Below, piece after piece: positions 36,536 to 45,006 of a stretch of 64,000 nucleotides of DNA. This DNA is from Vulcanimicrobiota bacterium (GTDB lineage Bacteria; Vulcanimicrobiota; Vulcanimicrobiia; Vulcanimicrobiales; Vulcanimicrobiaceae), in the NCBI GenBank assembly GCA_003140215.1, contig PLJL01000004.1:261062-325061 (forward strand), in the 5' to 3' direction. Position 1 is the stretch's first letter; every line of letters begins with the position of its first letter. The notes beneath the pieces were generated by a model. The model did not search any database. It was not told the origin of the DNA and saw only the letters and a list, made by a program, of their open reading frames with translations. The position numbers and the translations under genes are program-made.

Positions 36536-38434
36536 ATGATCGAACACGCGCTCGCGCCGTCCGTGCGCGCCGCCATCCTGGCGCACTACGAGCGCGCCGT
36601 CGACCTGATCGCCGCGAACTTTCCGCTGGCGCCGGTCATCCCGATCTACTACCCGCGCGGCCTCGACCAGGATCCGCAGTACGGCGGATCGGTCCACGAG
36701 CCGCTGCCGAAGATCATCCCCTGGGTCGAAATCACCGGGCAGCCGCAGCCGCGCCGCTACGTTGCCGCTGACGCGAACGCGTTGCGGTGGCTCGTCCATC
36801 GCGGCGCGGTCGGCTTCGGCACCTGGACGCCCAGCGCGCGCGACCCCGAGCGCGTCGGCTTCGCGCGCATTCTCCTGAGCCCGCGCCGCGGCGCGTCGGC
36901 CAGGCAGGTCGCAAGCGCGATGGTGGCCGTGCGCGACGTCCTACGAGCGCGCCGCTTCGATGCCATCCCAGTCCTCGAGGCGAACGGCGGCGCGCTCTTC
37001 ATCCCGCTCGGCGACGCCCCGGCCTACGCCGACGTACGCGCGTGGCTGCACGATGTCGCCGAGTCTGCGGTCGCCGGCAACGCCACCCTGCTGACCGCCG
37101 ATGCGCAAGACCACCGCAGAAAGCGCGTCCACGTCAACGTCGGGTCCAACGCTGTCGGTCGCTTCAGCTCAGTCCCGTACGCCATTGTCGGCAGCCCCGA
37201 CCTCGCCATGGTGACGCCGCTCGATTGGGCCGAGCTCGGCGTCATCGGCCACCGTCACTTCACCGCCGAGAACAGCGCCGACCGCCTCGCACAGGGCGAC
37301 GTCTTCCACCGCCTCGCCGCCGAGCTCGCCGCCCAGCGCTTCGCCGACGCGAAATCCTGGCCCATGTCCGACCGCGCCCGGCACGCGCGCGAAGCGCAAC
37401 GCTGCGCAGCGGCCGACACCTTCCGCGGACAGATCATCGCGCTGCTCGGCGACGGCAAACCGCGCGACTCGCAAACGATTTTCGACGAAGGCCGCAAGAA
37501 GGGTCTGTTCACGCAGGCGACGACGCAGCGAACCATCTACGAGAACATGCTGCTCTACATGCAGCAAGAAGCGGCGAACGGCCGCAAGCCCGGCGTCGTC
37601 GAAGATCCCGTCACCCGCAAGTTCCGCCGCGTCGACGACTGGCCCGACGTCGTCCTTGCGCCGCGCCCGCGCTACATCGACGCAGCGTCGCTCGACGCGA
37701 TCAGCACCCGCCTGCGCGCCACCGCCGTCGGCCGAGACTCGACCGCGTTCGAAGTGGCCGTGTGCGACGCGTTCGCCGTGTTCGGCTTCGTCAGCCGGCA
37801 CGTCGGCGGCTTGTATGCCCCCGACGGCATTCTCGACGCGCCGCTCGGCCCGCTCGCCTACCGCGCGATCCTTGAATGCAAGAGCACGCCGCACGTCAAG
37901 TTCGTCTCGCAGCCCCGTCCGGAAGAAGCCGCCAAATTCCGCAAAGCCGCCAATGCGGACTTCGCGGTCCTGGTCGGCCCGGTGCTCCACCGCGGCCCAT
38001 CCTTCGCGCTAGAGATCGAGACCCACGCGATCTCGGTCTGGACCGTCGACGACATCATCACCGCGCTGCGCCTCGACGTCGACACCTACGAATGCCGCGA
38101 CCTGTTCGCCCCCGGCTTCGTCTACGACCGCCTCACCGACCTCGAATGGAACCGCCACCACGGCCCCGAGAAGCGCGCCGCCGTCGTGCGCCACATCCTA
38201 CGCCGCGAAGGCTACGCCGCCCAATGCACGATGGTCGGCGAAGTCCCTGCCTCCGACGCGCCCGTCCTCTCGCTCGACGCCGCAATGCTGCTCGTCGAAA
38301 CGGCCCTCCGCCGCGAAGGCGCCACCGCCGGCGCCACCCGCGACGAAGTCCACGCCGCAATGGAAGACCTCACCCGATCAGGCGAGGCCATCCAAATCCC
38401 CAACCGCGACGGCATCGTGATCCTGCGCGCATGA
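36536..38434 (+). CDS. LigD polymerase-like / winged-helix / PD-(D/E)XK nuclease fusion
   Basis: 632 residues; the ATG at 36536 follows GGAGGA. Residues about 20-235 align by eye with the LigD primase-polymerase (AEP) domain: IPIYYPRGLDQ, RYVAADANALRWLVHRGAV, GALFIPLGD, SSVPYAIVGSPDLAMVTPLDW. However, all three catalytic motifs are degenerate (ILLSP for DLDP, ANGGALF for SGGKGLH, VHVNVGSN for a strand ending in Asp). Residues 295-370 resemble a HARE-type winged helix (FRGQIIALLGDGKPRDSQTI). Residues 400-512 form a PD-(D/E)XK nuclease with Glu405, Asp430 and Glu447-Cys-Lys449 (AILECKS). A second helical domain ends the protein. It probably binds DNA ends or modified DNA and cleaves; a role in defence is inferred from its position beside the RM island. 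Confidence 0.75.
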   Translation: MIEHALAPSVRAAILAHYERAVDLIAANFPLAPVIPIYYPRGLDQDPQYGGSVHEPLPKIIPWVEITGQPQPRRYVAADANALRWLVHRGAVGFGTWTPSARDPERVGFARILLSPRRGASARQVASAMVAVRDVLRARRFDAIPVLEANGGALFIPLGDAPAYADVRAWLHDVAESAVAGNATLLTADAQDHRRKRVHVNVGSNAVGRFSSVPYAIVGSPDLAMVTPLDWAELGVIGHRHFTAENSADRLAQGDVFHRLAAELAAQRFADAKSWPMSDRARHAREAQRCAAADTFRGQIIALLGDGKPRDSQTIFDEGRKKGLFTQATTQRTIYENMLLYMQQEAANGRKPGVVEDPVTRKFRRVDDWPDVVLAPRPRYIDAASLDAISTRLRATAVGRDSTAFEVAVCDAFAVFGFVSRHVGGLYAPDGILDAPLGPLAYRAILECKSTPHVKFVSQPRPEEAAKFRKAANADFAVLVGPVLHRGPSFALEIETHAISVWTVDDIITALRLDVDTYECRDLFAPGFVYDRLTDLEWNRHHGPEKRAAVVRHILRREGYAAQCTMVGEVPASDAPVLSLDAAMLLVETALRREGATAGATRDEVHAAMEDLTRSGEAIQIPNRDGIVILRA

Positions 38435-38550
38435 TGCTGTCAACGCTTACGGAAGCGCACGGCTCGGTTGAAGGATTGCCCATCGCCGGGATGCGTATCA
38501 TCGCTGCATATGTGTGCACGCTAGATGAACGGCAAACTGAGAGCGCTTAG
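38431..38550 (+). CDS. Possible 39-residue ORF after the nuclease fusion
   Basis: The ATG at 38431 overlaps the stop of the fusion gene (ATGA) and opens 39 codons (MMLSTLTEAHGSVEG and on, ending RQTESA). The overlap is the only support; there is no recognisable motif. Confidence 0.25.
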   Translation: MMLSTLTEAHGSVEGLPIAGMRIIAAYVCTLDERQTESA

Positions 38551-38580
38551 CTTCCTGACCGTGCACCATTGTGAAGCCGA

Positions 38581-39165
38581 CTAAGGACGACGATATCCTC
38601 GGTCGCCGAGCGTCGTGCGCTGTGCGGCCTTCACATTGAGCGTGGCGAACGTGAACGGGTAGCAGACCGGGGGATCGCGTGTGTCGACCATCGTGATCCC
38701 AACCCCCCACGTTGCGACGACGGGCAGGTTCGACGATGTGTAGATGCCGGCGAATCCGGGCGGCGGCGTCGCGACGAACGACGGTGCCGGCCCGGAGAGC
38801 GCGACGAGCTGCGTGCCGATCTCGAACTGCGGCACCTTCGTCATCGGGTTCGTTTGCCCGACTTCGATCGCCAGGAACGATCCCGGCATTTCTCCGGCCG
38901 GAACCGTCAGGTACATCGTACCGGCATAGGTGGACGGCACCGTGTTCGACGACGGGAAGAGCAGGCTCGCGTGGTCGACGCAGCCGGGTCCCAGCCTCGT
39001 GGGCGACGGCTCGTAGGTGGGCTCGGGTGTGGGAGGACACGATAGCGGGTCGCTCGGGTCGGTATCGCCCGAAATGCACGGGCTGTAGCTCCAGAACCGC
39101 GAGCCGCATCCCGCACATGCGAACGACGACACCAACAACGCGACGAAGATGATCCAGCGGATCAT
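38581..39165 (-). CDS. Lipoprotein of unknown function (duplicated, copy A)
   Basis: 194 residues. Signal MIRWIIFVALLVSSFACAGC with a lipid-anchor cysteine at about 17-20; a Pro/Thr/Cys-rich stretch (CPPTPEPTYEPSP), then a beta-rich domain (TYAGTMYLTVPAGEMPGSFL). It is about two-thirds identical by eye to the product of 45402-45986, and the two copies also share upstream noncoding sequence (about 39170-39260 and 46000-46090). Function unknown. Confidence 0.75.
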   Translation of the reverse strand: MIRWIIFVALLVSSFACAGCGSRFWSYSPCISGDTDPSDPLSCPPTPEPTYEPSPTRLGPGCVDHASLLFPSSNTVPSTYAGTMYLTVPAGEMPGSFLAIEVGQTNPMTKVPQFEIGTQLVALSGPAPSFVATPPPGFAGIYTSSNLPVVATWGVGITMVDTRDPPVCYPFTFATLNVKAAQRTTLGDRGYRRP

Positions 39166-39283
39166 GCTCCAGCCCCCGCATCACGACGATGAAAATGAAC
39201 TCGTGATGCGACTGTAGCGAGCGATGCTGGCAGCGCTCTCCGGACGGCCTGAGAATTCGCGAAGATTCGCGTCAGTTGCGCGC

Positions 39284-39450
39284 GTCGACGACATCATCAT
39301 CGCGCCGCGCAGTGCATGATCGTCGGCGCGGTCCCCGCCTCCGACGCGCCGGTCCTCTCGCTCGACGCCGCGATGCTGCTCGTCGAAACCGCCCTCCGCC
39401 GCGAAGGCGCAACCGCCGGCGCCACCCGCGACGAAATCCAGGCAATGCCC
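39284..39450 (+). pseudogene. Truncated duplicate of the 3' end of the nuclease fusion gene
   Basis: This stretch repeats two parts of the gene at 36536-38434 at high identity: the VDDII segment (about residues 504-508) joined directly to the MVGEVPASDAP...ATRDEV segment (about 566-605; here MIVGAVPASDAPVLSLDA and GATAGATRDEI). The intervening 55 codons are deleted and the end is replaced by unrelated sequence (DLDQYIALGQYEV, stop at 39533). It is a decayed partial copy. Confidence 0.8.
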
Positions 39451-39734
39451 GAGCGTACTACCCCGGCCGACGCGAGGATCTGGACCAGTACATCGCGCTG
39501 GGTCAATACGAAGTCGGAAACGAACAACCGTGACCGAGCAGTCCTCCGGCGAAGCCCGCCGTGTTCCCAGCGGCGACGGCGTCATCGACCGCCGCGGCTG
39601 AGCGCGCATGATCGGGCCGAAAATGAAGCCTCCGATTGGCTCCGGCTTACAGGAGAAGCATGGACGGGGCGGTATCGGGTGGGTCCGCGGACGGGTTGAG
39701 CCGCCTGCGAATCGCATTTTGCCATGGAGTGCCG

Positions 39735-39992
39735 ATGATGGCTCTTTCGTTCGCGACCGACGTTCTCCCGATGTTCCGCCAAGTCGATATCGACCACATG
39801 AAGCCGATGGGCGTCCTGCTCGACGACTACGACTACATGTCGAACGCGGAGAACGATCACCAAAATGCGCAGAGCGTCTCTGACAGCTTGACCGGCAAGA
39901 ACAAGCCGCAGATGCCGCCGGGTGGTCCGTATTGGACCCCCGAGCAGCTCGCGAAGTACGCGCAGTGGATGGCCGACGGCTACCAGCCGTAA
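39735..39992 (+). CDS. Small cytochrome-like domain protein lacking haem motif
   Basis: 85 residues from an ATG at 39735 (GGAG at 39725). FATDVLPMFRQVDIDHMKPM and MPPGGPYWTPEQLAKYAQWM follow the layout of planctomycete-type cytochrome c domains (LFR-x-DIDHM and W-x-x-x-Q-L-x-x-x-x-x-W), but no CxxCH is present. This haem-less variant is often seen as a short protein linked to oxidoreductases. Role unknown. Confidence 0.65.
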   Translation: MMALSFATDVLPMFRQVDIDHMKPMGVLLDDYDYMSNAENDHQNAQSVSDSLTGKNKPQMPPGGPYWTPEQLAKYAQWMADGYQP

Positions 39993-40021
39993 CCGCGAAG
40001 AACGAAGCCCGTAGCGCCGAC

Positions 40022-40621
40022 CTAGCAAATAAACGGTATCAGACGATAGCGAAGCTTCCGGCAATAATCCGCATATCCGGGCAGGTTCTCCGTAAGGAAC
40101 CTCTCTTCAAAACGAATCCGTAACGCGATGATCAGCGCCATGGGAACGACCATGAGCAGCCCCCACCAAGACCCAAGCGCCAGCGGCGTACCAAAGAGCA
40201 GCACGAGTAATCCGGAGTACATCGGGTGGCGAACCCGGGCGTACGGCCCCGTCGTTATAACCTTTTGATCGGACACCACCTCGACGGTCGCACCGGCGAA
40301 CGTGTTTTCTCGAAAGACGATGAAGTAGATCAGAAACCCCAATACTACTAGTGCGAAGCCTGCGATGTCCACGATGAGTGGAACATGCGACCACGCATAG
40401 CGATGATCGCACCAAGAGAGCACGAACGTTCCGGAGAGTACGAGCATCGCCAAGACCTGTAAGACGTTCTGACTCGCGTCCTTCTCGGCTCCCAGCCCGC
40501 GGGTGCGGCGCCTCAGAAGCGTTGGATCTTTGCGCTGCAGGTAAACGACCATCGTGGCGGACGCGGCGGCCATGACGAACAGGTAGACCCACGCCTGCCA
40601 AAACCCGAGATTCCCCATCAT
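40022..40621 (-). CDS. Isoprenylcysteine carboxyl methyltransferase-like membrane protein
   Basis: 199 residues with about five membrane helices and the ICMT/PEMT signature: TTGPYARVRHPMYSGLLVLL, then EERFLTENLPGYADYCRKLRYRLIPFI. Members are SAM-dependent membrane methyltransferases; bacterial substrates are mostly unknown. Start at an ATG at 40621 (MM, second Met also possible). Confidence 0.85.
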   Translation of the reverse strand: MMGNLGFWQAWVYLFVMAAASATMVVYLQRKDPTLLRRRTRGLGAEKDASQNVLQVLAMLVLSGTFVLSWCDHRYAWSHVPLIVDIAGFALVVLGFLIYFIVFRENTFAGATVEVVSDQKVITTGPYARVRHPMYSGLLVLLFGTPLALGSWWGLLMVVPMALIIALRIRFEERFLTENLPGYADYCRKLRYRLIPFIC

Positions 40622-40722
40622 GACCGTCCTACTCGAATCGCCGTCGGAGGATTCAGGCGGTTTGAAACGCCACCGTCCGAGCCGGAACAGGAGCCGGCGC
40701 GCCCGGGCGCGACCAAAGCGGC

Positions 40723-41274
40723 ATGAAGGGAGCGCATGGGCTGAGCCGCCGCCTCGTACTACCCGTTGCGCTTCTGCTCGCGATCTGCGGCCCGGTGAGC
40801 GTCGCGGGGCGGGGCGACGAGAATCACGTCGATGGGTACCCGATCCAGTTCCCGGCGTCGCAGATCGAGATCACCAAAGTCTACGCCGACGGTGTCGAAC
40901 AGGAGGGTCATCACGTCGCCCTTCCGGTGACGTGCGCCATCTACGTGAACAAAGGACCGAAACCGGTAGTGCACATGCAGTTCGACTTTGCGGCAGTGTC
41001 GTCGGACCTGAAGATCGGCATTCCCGAACCGTACGATACGACCGGCAAGTTCGCGGTCGGCGTCGTGCAGAACAGCGGATATTACAATTGTCGGCTCAGC
41101 CACTTCGGTCAGATCCTGGACGGCCAGCTCAGACGGATACGCGTTTTCGGACGTCCCGAGTTCTATTGGCTCGTTGCATGGATCAACAAGGTCGTGTACG
41201 CCGACGGAACGACGTGGGAAGCGCAGCCACCCGTCTACGCGTCGCCGCTGCCGGCGCCGACACCGTTCCACTGA
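40723..41274 (+). CDS. Secreted protein of unknown function
   Basis: 183 residues. Signal peptide (about 1-28; LVLPVALLLAICGPVSVAG). The mature part is beta-rich with two cysteines (PVTCAIYVN and YYNCRLSHFG) that may form a disulfide. Start ATG at 40723. No family recognised. Confidence 0.65.
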   Translation: MKGAHGLSRRLVLPVALLLAICGPVSVAGRGDENHVDGYPIQFPASQIEITKVYADGVEQEGHHVALPVTCAIYVNKGPKPVVHMQFDFAAVSSDLKIGIPEPYDTTGKFAVGVVQNSGYYNCRLSHFGQILDGQLRRIRVFGRPEFYWLVAWINKVVYADGTTWEAQPPVYASPLPAPTPFH

Positions 41275-41314
41275 CCCGCCAGAATTCCGATCGGGCCTTT
41301 ATGCCTCCGCACGC

Positions 41315-42001
41315 ATGACGTTGATTGACCTAGCGAAAGGTCCGATCGCAGCGCGGACAGGCCCAACTCACAAGGTTTCTCGTACACCCCGAACGCACAG
41401 CCGTCAAGTGCCTCAGATTTCCGCAGTGGAGTTCAATGCGCTGCCGCTGCGGGTCCATACATTTCTTGTGGACGTACCGTTGCACGACGTTTGGGCGGTC
41501 GACCTGCCGGCGTCGCGCGAACCCGTGACGCTCGCCGAATTCAATTCCGCCGAGAGTCAGAGTCGAAGGAGCGGAGGGCTCCCGTCGCCGGTGCGCGCCC
41601 TCTTCCGCCTGCGGTTTTTTCTCGGCCGCATCTTTCGCCTCGAGGCCGAACCAAAGGATGCCGGCGCGGCGTCGTTCGAAACCAGGCTGACCCCTGAAGA
41701 TCGCGCCCGGTCTTCGGTGGAGCCCGGAACGCCCAACGGACCGTTCCGCGTCGTCTATCGTTTCGAGAACGAGACGTTGCTCGAGGTGCACAACCGCACG
41801 GCCCACGCCGCGGCGGTCAGCGCGCTCCTGCAAACGGCGACCGGCTATCGCTACTACTTCGCGGTGTATGTCGCCAAAGCAAGCTGGATCACGCCGCTCT
41901 ACATGGCCCTCATCGACCCGTTTCGCAGATGGCTGGTCTATCCGGCCTTGCTGAGAAACATCCGCGCGACCTGGCTCGAGTTCGTCTCATCCGGCAGATA
42001 G
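41315..42001 (+). CDS. DUF2867-like protein
   Basis: 228 residues from the ATG at 41315. The core from SAVEFNALPLRVHTFLVDVP to WITPLYMALIDPFRRWLVYP is compact and includes FRVVYRFENETLLEVHNRTA, which fits small soluble or membrane-associated proteins of the DUF2867 type. The first 35 residues look unconserved, so a GTG at 41409 is an alternative start. Function unknown. Confidence 0.65.
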   Translation: MTLIDLAKGPIAARTGPTHKVSRTPRTHSRQVPQISAVEFNALPLRVHTFLVDVPLHDVWAVDLPASREPVTLAEFNSAESQSRRSGGLPSPVRALFRLRFFLGRIFRLEAEPKDAGAASFETRLTPEDRARSSVEPGTPNGPFRVVYRFENETLLEVHNRTAHAAAVSALLQTATGYRYYFAVYVAKASWITPLYMALIDPFRRWLVYPALLRNIRATWLEFVSSGR

Positions 42002-42049
42002 TGAACTACAGGCTAGCCTACGGAAGGTAGATGTTAAGGAGCCGACAAT

Positions 42050-42895
42050 TTGGATGAGATCAGTTTGCTAGCGTCCAAACAGAAACCTATGCAAGATCAT
42101 GCTCAACGCCGTGCTAAGAGAGCCACGTTGGTTTTCACGACCAGCGTCATCGTGCTTGCGCTTGCGATGAGCGAGCAATCCCGCTCCTTTGCTCAAGCTG
42201 CTGCGCCCGCAAATCAATCGCATCAGCTCACGGTGCGCGTTCCTTTCGTGGGCTGCGCATCCGACGGTCAAGCCGGCCCGGCCAAAGCACCCCCGGGGAC
42301 CAGCAAGGTTGTGGCGATCTCATCTGAGATCGCTCCGCGGCTTGCCTACTACAAAGCCAAGTACGGATCCGGGACGCTGGCGCCGCGCGGATGGCACTGT
42401 TTTGGAACCTATGGTTCCAACGGCAGCAACTTGTACGTGAGCCCCAACCCGATCGCCGACCCGATCTTCCTTTCACACTGGGCCGGTTTCACCGGACCGG
42501 CAGTCCAGGTTTCCGACGTGCTCGGCGGCACCTCCGGAAGATTCGAGGTCGCCGAGATCATAGCGCGAGTCTTTCCCGCCCACATGGCGTTCGTCAAGAG
42601 TGTAATCGCCGAAGGAATCCAGCCGGCAAGTTCGTTCCCGCGGGGTCCGTACCAAGGCGACAGGCTGACGTATCTCAGCAAAGAGGTTGTAGAGTACGAA
42701 ACCCCGGCAAACCAGAGCGGGCTGGGTACGGTTTCTCAATTGAAGAAGAACGGCAGTCCAATTCGCGGGGTGTCAATTCTGACCGGCAAGACACCGAATC
42801 TCACCCACCTATCGGTACGGCTTCCGCTCGATGCGACTGACCTGGGTCCTGTGATCATCCGGCAGACCGAACACGACGCTACGCACGTGAATTGA
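42050..42895 (+). CDS. Secreted protein of unknown function (TTG start)
   Basis: 281 residues. AAGGAG at 42036-42041 lies eight bases before a TTG at 42050, which decides the start over an ATG at 42089. An N-terminal membrane/signal segment (LVFTTSVIVLALAMSEQSRSF) leads to a mature domain with YYKAKYGSGTLAPRGWHCFG and YQGDRLTYLSKEVVEYET. It overlaps the next gene by four bases. No family assigned. Confidence 0.65.
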   Translation: MDEISLLASKQKPMQDHAQRRAKRATLVFTTSVIVLALAMSEQSRSFAQAAAPANQSHQLTVRVPFVGCASDGQAGPAKAPPGTSKVVAISSEIAPRLAYYKAKYGSGTLAPRGWHCFGTYGSNGSNLYVSPNPIADPIFLSHWAGFTGPAVQVSDVLGGTSGRFEVAEIIARVFPAHMAFVKSVIAEGIQPASSFPRGPYQGDRLTYLSKEVVEYETPANQSGLGTVSQLKKNGSPIRGVSILTGKTPNLTHLSVRLPLDATDLGPVIIRQTEHDATHVN

Positions 42896-43509
42896 GAAAT
42901 GGCGGGCAGACGGTGACTCACGGTGTTTCACGAGCCCTTGTCGTCCTCGCACTAGCCGCGTTAGCGCTCGCTCCGCAGACGTCCGTCGGTGCTGAGCCGG
43001 CAGCGACGGTCTCGCACGTCTTTGTTGCGGCCGACGGGGACGGCCACTTGCGCAGCGGCCTGCACGTCGTGGAGCGTGCTACCGGCAGCTGCTGGATCAA
43101 TTCGATCGTGACGACGCGGCCCGATGCTTGGCGCTGCGCCTCAAAGCACCTCCTCTACGACCCGTGCTTCGCGCTGTCGTACAGCCGCGGCCAAGTTGCA
43201 TGCGTGCTCAGCCCATTCTCGCCGAGCGTCACAATTATTCGACTCACTGCCGCTCTGCCGCGTGTCGACTCCGGTCAGGCGGGCAGCGGGATACCGTGGG
43301 CGCTGCGGCTTACGAACGGCGACCAATGCGTCTTCGTCGCCGGCGCTTCGTCGGTCGTCGCCGGGATGCGCGCGAACTATTTCTGCAAGAAGTCCGGCCC
43401 GCTGTTCGGATCGCCGGACACGAAGAGTCCCGTCTGGCACATTTTTTCTGCCGAAGGACGCAGCACGGAACACCTGACACAAGTCAGCATCGCAGAAGCG
43501 GTCTACTAG
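42892..43509 (+). CDS. Secreted cysteine-rich protein of unknown function
   Basis: 205 residues from a TTG at 42892 that overlaps the previous stop, or about 198 from a GTG at 42913. Signal peptide ALVVLALAALALAPQTSVGA; about six cysteines in the mature part (GSCWINS, WRCAS, YDPCFAL, QVACVL, DQCVFV, NYFCKK), suggesting disulfides. Same operon as its neighbours. Confidence 0.6.
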   Translation: MRNGGQTVTHGVSRALVVLALAALALAPQTSVGAEPAATVSHVFVAADGDGHLRSGLHVVERATGSCWINSIVTTRPDAWRCASKHLLYDPCFALSYSRGQVACVLSPFSPSVTIIRLTAALPRVDSGQAGSGIPWALRLTNGDQCVFVAGASSVVAGMRANYFCKKSGPLFGSPDTKSPVWHIFSAEGRSTEHLTQVSIAEAVY

Positions 43510-43511
43510 CA

Positions 43512-44255
43512 ATGCGGTCTCGATCGGCGCCGTGGCGGATGGCGTTGTTGCTAACGGCGCTCGTGGCTGCGGGTCCACGGGCGGCGATTTCCGCGAACGC
43601 GCCACTCTCGCACTGCGAGTTTCATCCCGTAGATACGCGCTGGACGGGCGCCTGCGGGCCGATGTTCGACGAGACGCCGCGCCTGGCACTCTCGTCCGAA
43701 AAGGCGATCACGACCGGTGCCTGGCGCAAAGCGGTGACGCCGACGGCCGCATGGGCGGGAGCCATGACCAACGAGGGACGCCCCAACGGGCCGATCGAGC
43801 TCGAAGTGTACCCCGACGCCACCGGAGTGCTGCGCACGGAATACGGCTGGTTTCCCGTCTCCGACTTTTCGACGACGGCGACGACGCTGCAGTTCTCGCT
43901 CGACAGCGTGAACGAAGTCCCGCCGTCGGGACTCGACCGTCAAATCGTGGAGCGCGCGGCGGCGATTCTCGGATCCGTTGCGGTGTGGAACCGTGCCGAC
44001 AACCGCAGGTGCCCCGCAACCGCCACGAAGTGGAGTATCTACTGCGCGGTAATCCGCGCGAGCATCGACGTGACTGGCGCGTCGCACCACCGCCGCCCCG
44101 CCATGGAAGTCGTGCGCAAGGCGATCGAAGCGCGGGTCGCCGGCCGACACTACCACCATCGCCTCATGGACTACAACAACGACCCGACCACCCGGCTCGA
44201 GGACGTACAGAGCGTCTTCGCCGAGGTCCTCTCCCGCGACATCTGGGTTCAGTAG
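43512..44255 (+). CDS. Secreted protein of unknown function
   Basis: 247 residues. Signal peptide MALLLTALVAAGPRAAISA after a short basic N-terminus. Mature region with SHCEFHPVDTRWTGACGP and LQFSLDSVNEVPPSGLDRQI. Starts two bases after the previous stop; third gene of a run of secreted proteins (42050-44255). No family recognised. Confidence 0.65.
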   Translation: MRSRSAPWRMALLLTALVAAGPRAAISANAPLSHCEFHPVDTRWTGACGPMFDETPRLALSSEKAITTGAWRKAVTPTAAWAGAMTNEGRPNGPIELEVYPDATGVLRTEYGWFPVSDFSTTATTLQFSLDSVNEVPPSGLDRQIVERAAAILGSVAVWNRADNRRCPATATKWSIYCAVIRASIDVTGASHHRRPAMEVVRKAIEARVAGRHYHHRLMDYNNDPTTRLEDVQSVFAEVLSRDIWVQ

Positions 44256-44368
44256 CAGCGCCGGAGATCAAAAGTGTTTGCCCCTGACGCCGATCGTCGC
44301 GCGCCGCAGGAAGCACCGGCCTGCTCGCAAAGCCGCCAACGATAACAAAAGCCGTCGGAGGTGGCGGA

Positions 44369-44500
44369 TTGGCGTTGATGAGCCCCTTGATTAAGGGCGT
44401 CCCGGGCCTCAATCTACCGAGCCTCGGTGGAGGCGCTGTGGCGACTGATGGGCCGCGTACGCTCCCAATCAACATTTGCGACTTGCCCGGCACCATCTGA
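44369..44500 (+). CDS. Possible small peptide gene, coupled to the next gene
   Basis: GGAGG at 44357-44361 is seven bases before a TTG at 44369 in a frame of 43 codons (internal ATG at 44378, MSPLIKGVPGLNLPSLGGGA), ending with TGA at 44498-44500 that overlaps the next ATG (TGATG). Glycine/proline-rich, with one cysteine near the C-terminus (NICDLPGTI). The ribosome-binding site and stop/start overlap support translation. No homolog known to me. Confidence 0.35.
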   Translation: MALMSPLIKGVPGLNLPSLGGGAVATDGPRTLPINICDLPGTI

Positions 44501-44784
44501 TGTCGCAAGAGGATCTGTCGTTTCTCCTGGCCGGCATCTTCTTCGCGACTATGGGTGTGCTCTTCTTGGCGCGAGCTCGTACGATTGCCAGTTTCATTGC
44601 CGGAAAGGCGCATGCCGTGCCTCCTGTACTGGCAGCGCTCTTTCTCTTACGAGCGAGACCGGCCCAGCAATCCGAGACCGCGAGGTACCTTTGCGACATC
44701 TACCGCCTTGGCGGCGTTGGCGCGACGCTAGTAGGGCTGGTGATGATTTGCTCCATCTTGTTCTTAAAGCCGGCACCACCGTAA
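44500..44784 (+). CDS. Small membrane protein
   Basis: 94 residues with two hydrophobic segments (LAGIFFATMGVLFLARA and GATLVGLVMICSILFL). Start ATG at 44500 overlaps the stop of the upstream small ORF. It is followed by a second small membrane protein gene, and the two probably form a unit. Function unknown. Confidence 0.6.
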   Translation: MSQEDLSFLLAGIFFATMGVLFLARARTIASFIAGKAHAVPPVLAALFLLRARPAQQSETARYLCDIYRLGGVGATLVGLVMICSILFLKPAPP

Positions 44785-44803
44785 TAGCACTTCATAGCGT
44801 AGC

Positions 44804-44998
44804 ATGACACGTTCGGCGCTATTGTTGTGTATGATCGCGTTCCTCGCAGTTTCTATCGCGCGACCGCGCTGGTTCACCTGGATGACACCGTTCTACAACG
44901 TTAGCGACGCCGAGATCCGGAGTGGTGCAATCCTCCTGATGGCGTTCTTCATAATAAAGTTGATTGTAGATTTGACATCCCCAGGAGCACAGCGTTGA
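44804..44998 (+). CDS. Small two-helix membrane protein
   Basis: 64 residues: helix 1 SALLLCMIAFLAVSIA, loop with RPRWFTWMTPFYNV, helix 2 AILLMAFFIIKLIVDL. ATG at 44804, 19 bases after the previous gene. Function unknown. Confidence 0.55.
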   Translation: MTRSALLLCMIAFLAVSIARPRWFTWMTPFYNVSDAEIRSGAILLMAFFIIKLIVDLTSPGAQR

Positions 44999-45006
44999 AG
45001 GGCTCC

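Noticed and set aside
36250..36576. A minus-strand 108-residue frame between vsr and the nuclease fusion.
   Set aside because: Its composition is Arg/Ala/Ser-rich and without motifs; it overlaps the fusion gene's ribosome-binding site, and no start signal is visible.
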